Of a DNA stretch of 14,236 nt, positions 13,875 to 14,236 are shown piece after piece; position 1 is the first letter of the stretch, and each line of letters opens with the position of its first letter. The stretch comes from Acetobacteraceae bacterium (GTDB lineage: Bacteria; Pseudomonadota; Alphaproteobacteria; Acetobacterales; Acetobacteraceae). Below the pieces are notes generated by a model, which was not told the origin of the DNA, did no database searches, and saw nothing but the letters and a program-made list of their open reading frames with translations. A program made the translations under genes and the position numbers. The stretch lies in the NCBI GenBank assembly GCA_025356735.1, contig JANXRT010000062.1, positions 1 through 14,236 of the forward strand, read 5' to 3'.

Positions 13875-14236
13875 TTATCCCTGGTTGCCGCGGAATTCGT
13901 CGCGGCCAGCGCGTGGAAACTCGTCGCGGCCGCCGCGGGCGAACTCGCCGCCACCGGCACCGGGTTCGTCACGCGCGCGGAATTCCTCACGGCCCTCGCC
14001 GCCGTCACGGCGGCGGCCGCTCTCGAACCGGCCCGGGGGCTTGGGTCCGCGGAAGCCGCGCTCGCGCTCGTCGGACTTGCGCGACAGGATCGCCGACGGG
14101 GCTTCGGCGTCGATCGCCTCGACGCGGATGGTCATGAACCGCAGGATGTCCTCGTTCAGCCGCAGCTGCCGCTCCATCTCGGTAATGAAGGCCGGCTTGG
14201 CATCGAGGCCAAGCAGCATGTAATGGCCTTTTCGAT
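13875..14236 (-). CDS. rpsF: 30S ribosomal protein S6 (partial, 5' end outside window)
   Basis: The reading frame continues to the right edge (RKGHYMLLGLD), so the first roughly 55-60 residues lie outside the window; the ATG at 14219 is internal, not the start. The visible core EMERQLRLNEDILRFMTIRV matches the last helix and strand of S6, which pairs with S18. After it comes a long Gly/Arg/Glu-rich tail of about 70 residues with repeated blocks (GGEFARGGRDEF, then RAGRDEF). Such low-complexity tails are common on alphaproteobacterial S6. It is the first gene of the rpsF-rpsR-rplI operon within this window. Confidence 0.96.
   Translation of the reverse strand, partial: RKGHYMLLGLDAKPAFITEMERQLRLNEDILRFMTIRVEAIDAEAPSAILSRKSDERERGFRGPKPPGRFESGRRRDGGEGREEFRARDEPGAGGGEFARGGRDEFPRAGRDEFRGNQG

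Overview
The window is GC-rich, densely packed bacterial chromosome. The right end carries the conserved rpsF-rpsR-rplI ribosomal operon. The C-terminal tails of S6 and L9, the Ala/Gly-rich N-terminus of S18 and the overall gene mix suggest an alphaproteobacterium, possibly Acetobacteraceae/Rhodospirillales. That placement is inferred from protein style only.

Layout from left to right. (1) 130-2196: a divergent pair, a CaiB/BaiF family III CoA-transferase (-) and a crotonase-fold enoyl-CoA hydratase/isomerase (+). (2) 2197-3168: a small accessory patch. It has a less GC-rich intergenic stretch with short inverted and direct repeats, an acyl-carrier-protein-like gene whose phosphopantetheine serine position is glutamine, a damaged XRE-type helix-turn-helix fragment, and a 20-bp hairpin. 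(3) 3169-8010: more acyl/hydroxyacid metabolism. An SDR of the peroxisomal-MFE type (-) is followed by a 67-residue unknown protein (+) and an S33-type alpha/beta hydrolase (-). Divergent from the hydrolase is a tight three-gene operon: a beta-hydroxyacid dehydrogenase, an SCP2-like/alpha-beta hydrolase fusion, and a GlcG/HbpS protein. (4) 8007-9173: an OafA-type membrane acyltransferase (-). (5) 9277-10586: a dctA dicarboxylate transporter pseudogene with two independent lesions, a CAG-to-TAG nonsense codon and a probable 19-nt deletion. (6) 10765-12840: an SDR (+) convergent with a cyclopropane-fatty-acid synthase (-). (7) 12985-14236: rplI, rpsR and rpsF (-), with rpsF running off the right edge.

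How the genes may work together: regions 1 and 3 read as scattered CoA-dependent catabolism. The likely steps are CoA transfer to a carboxylate, double-bond hydration or isomerisation, 3-hydroxyacyl oxidation by the SDR, and hydrolysis or dehydrogenation by the neighbouring operon. No substrate can be named from sequence. Loss of the dicarboxylate transporter suggests the strain no longer depends on C4-dicarboxylate uptake through this locus, or has another copy.

No rRNA, tRNA, CRISPR array, intact insertion sequence or defence system was found. The most unusual signals are the serine-less carrier-protein-like gene in its repeat-rich setting, the double-hit dctA, and the active-site departures in the crotonase, the hydroxyacid dehydrogenase and the fusion hydrolase.
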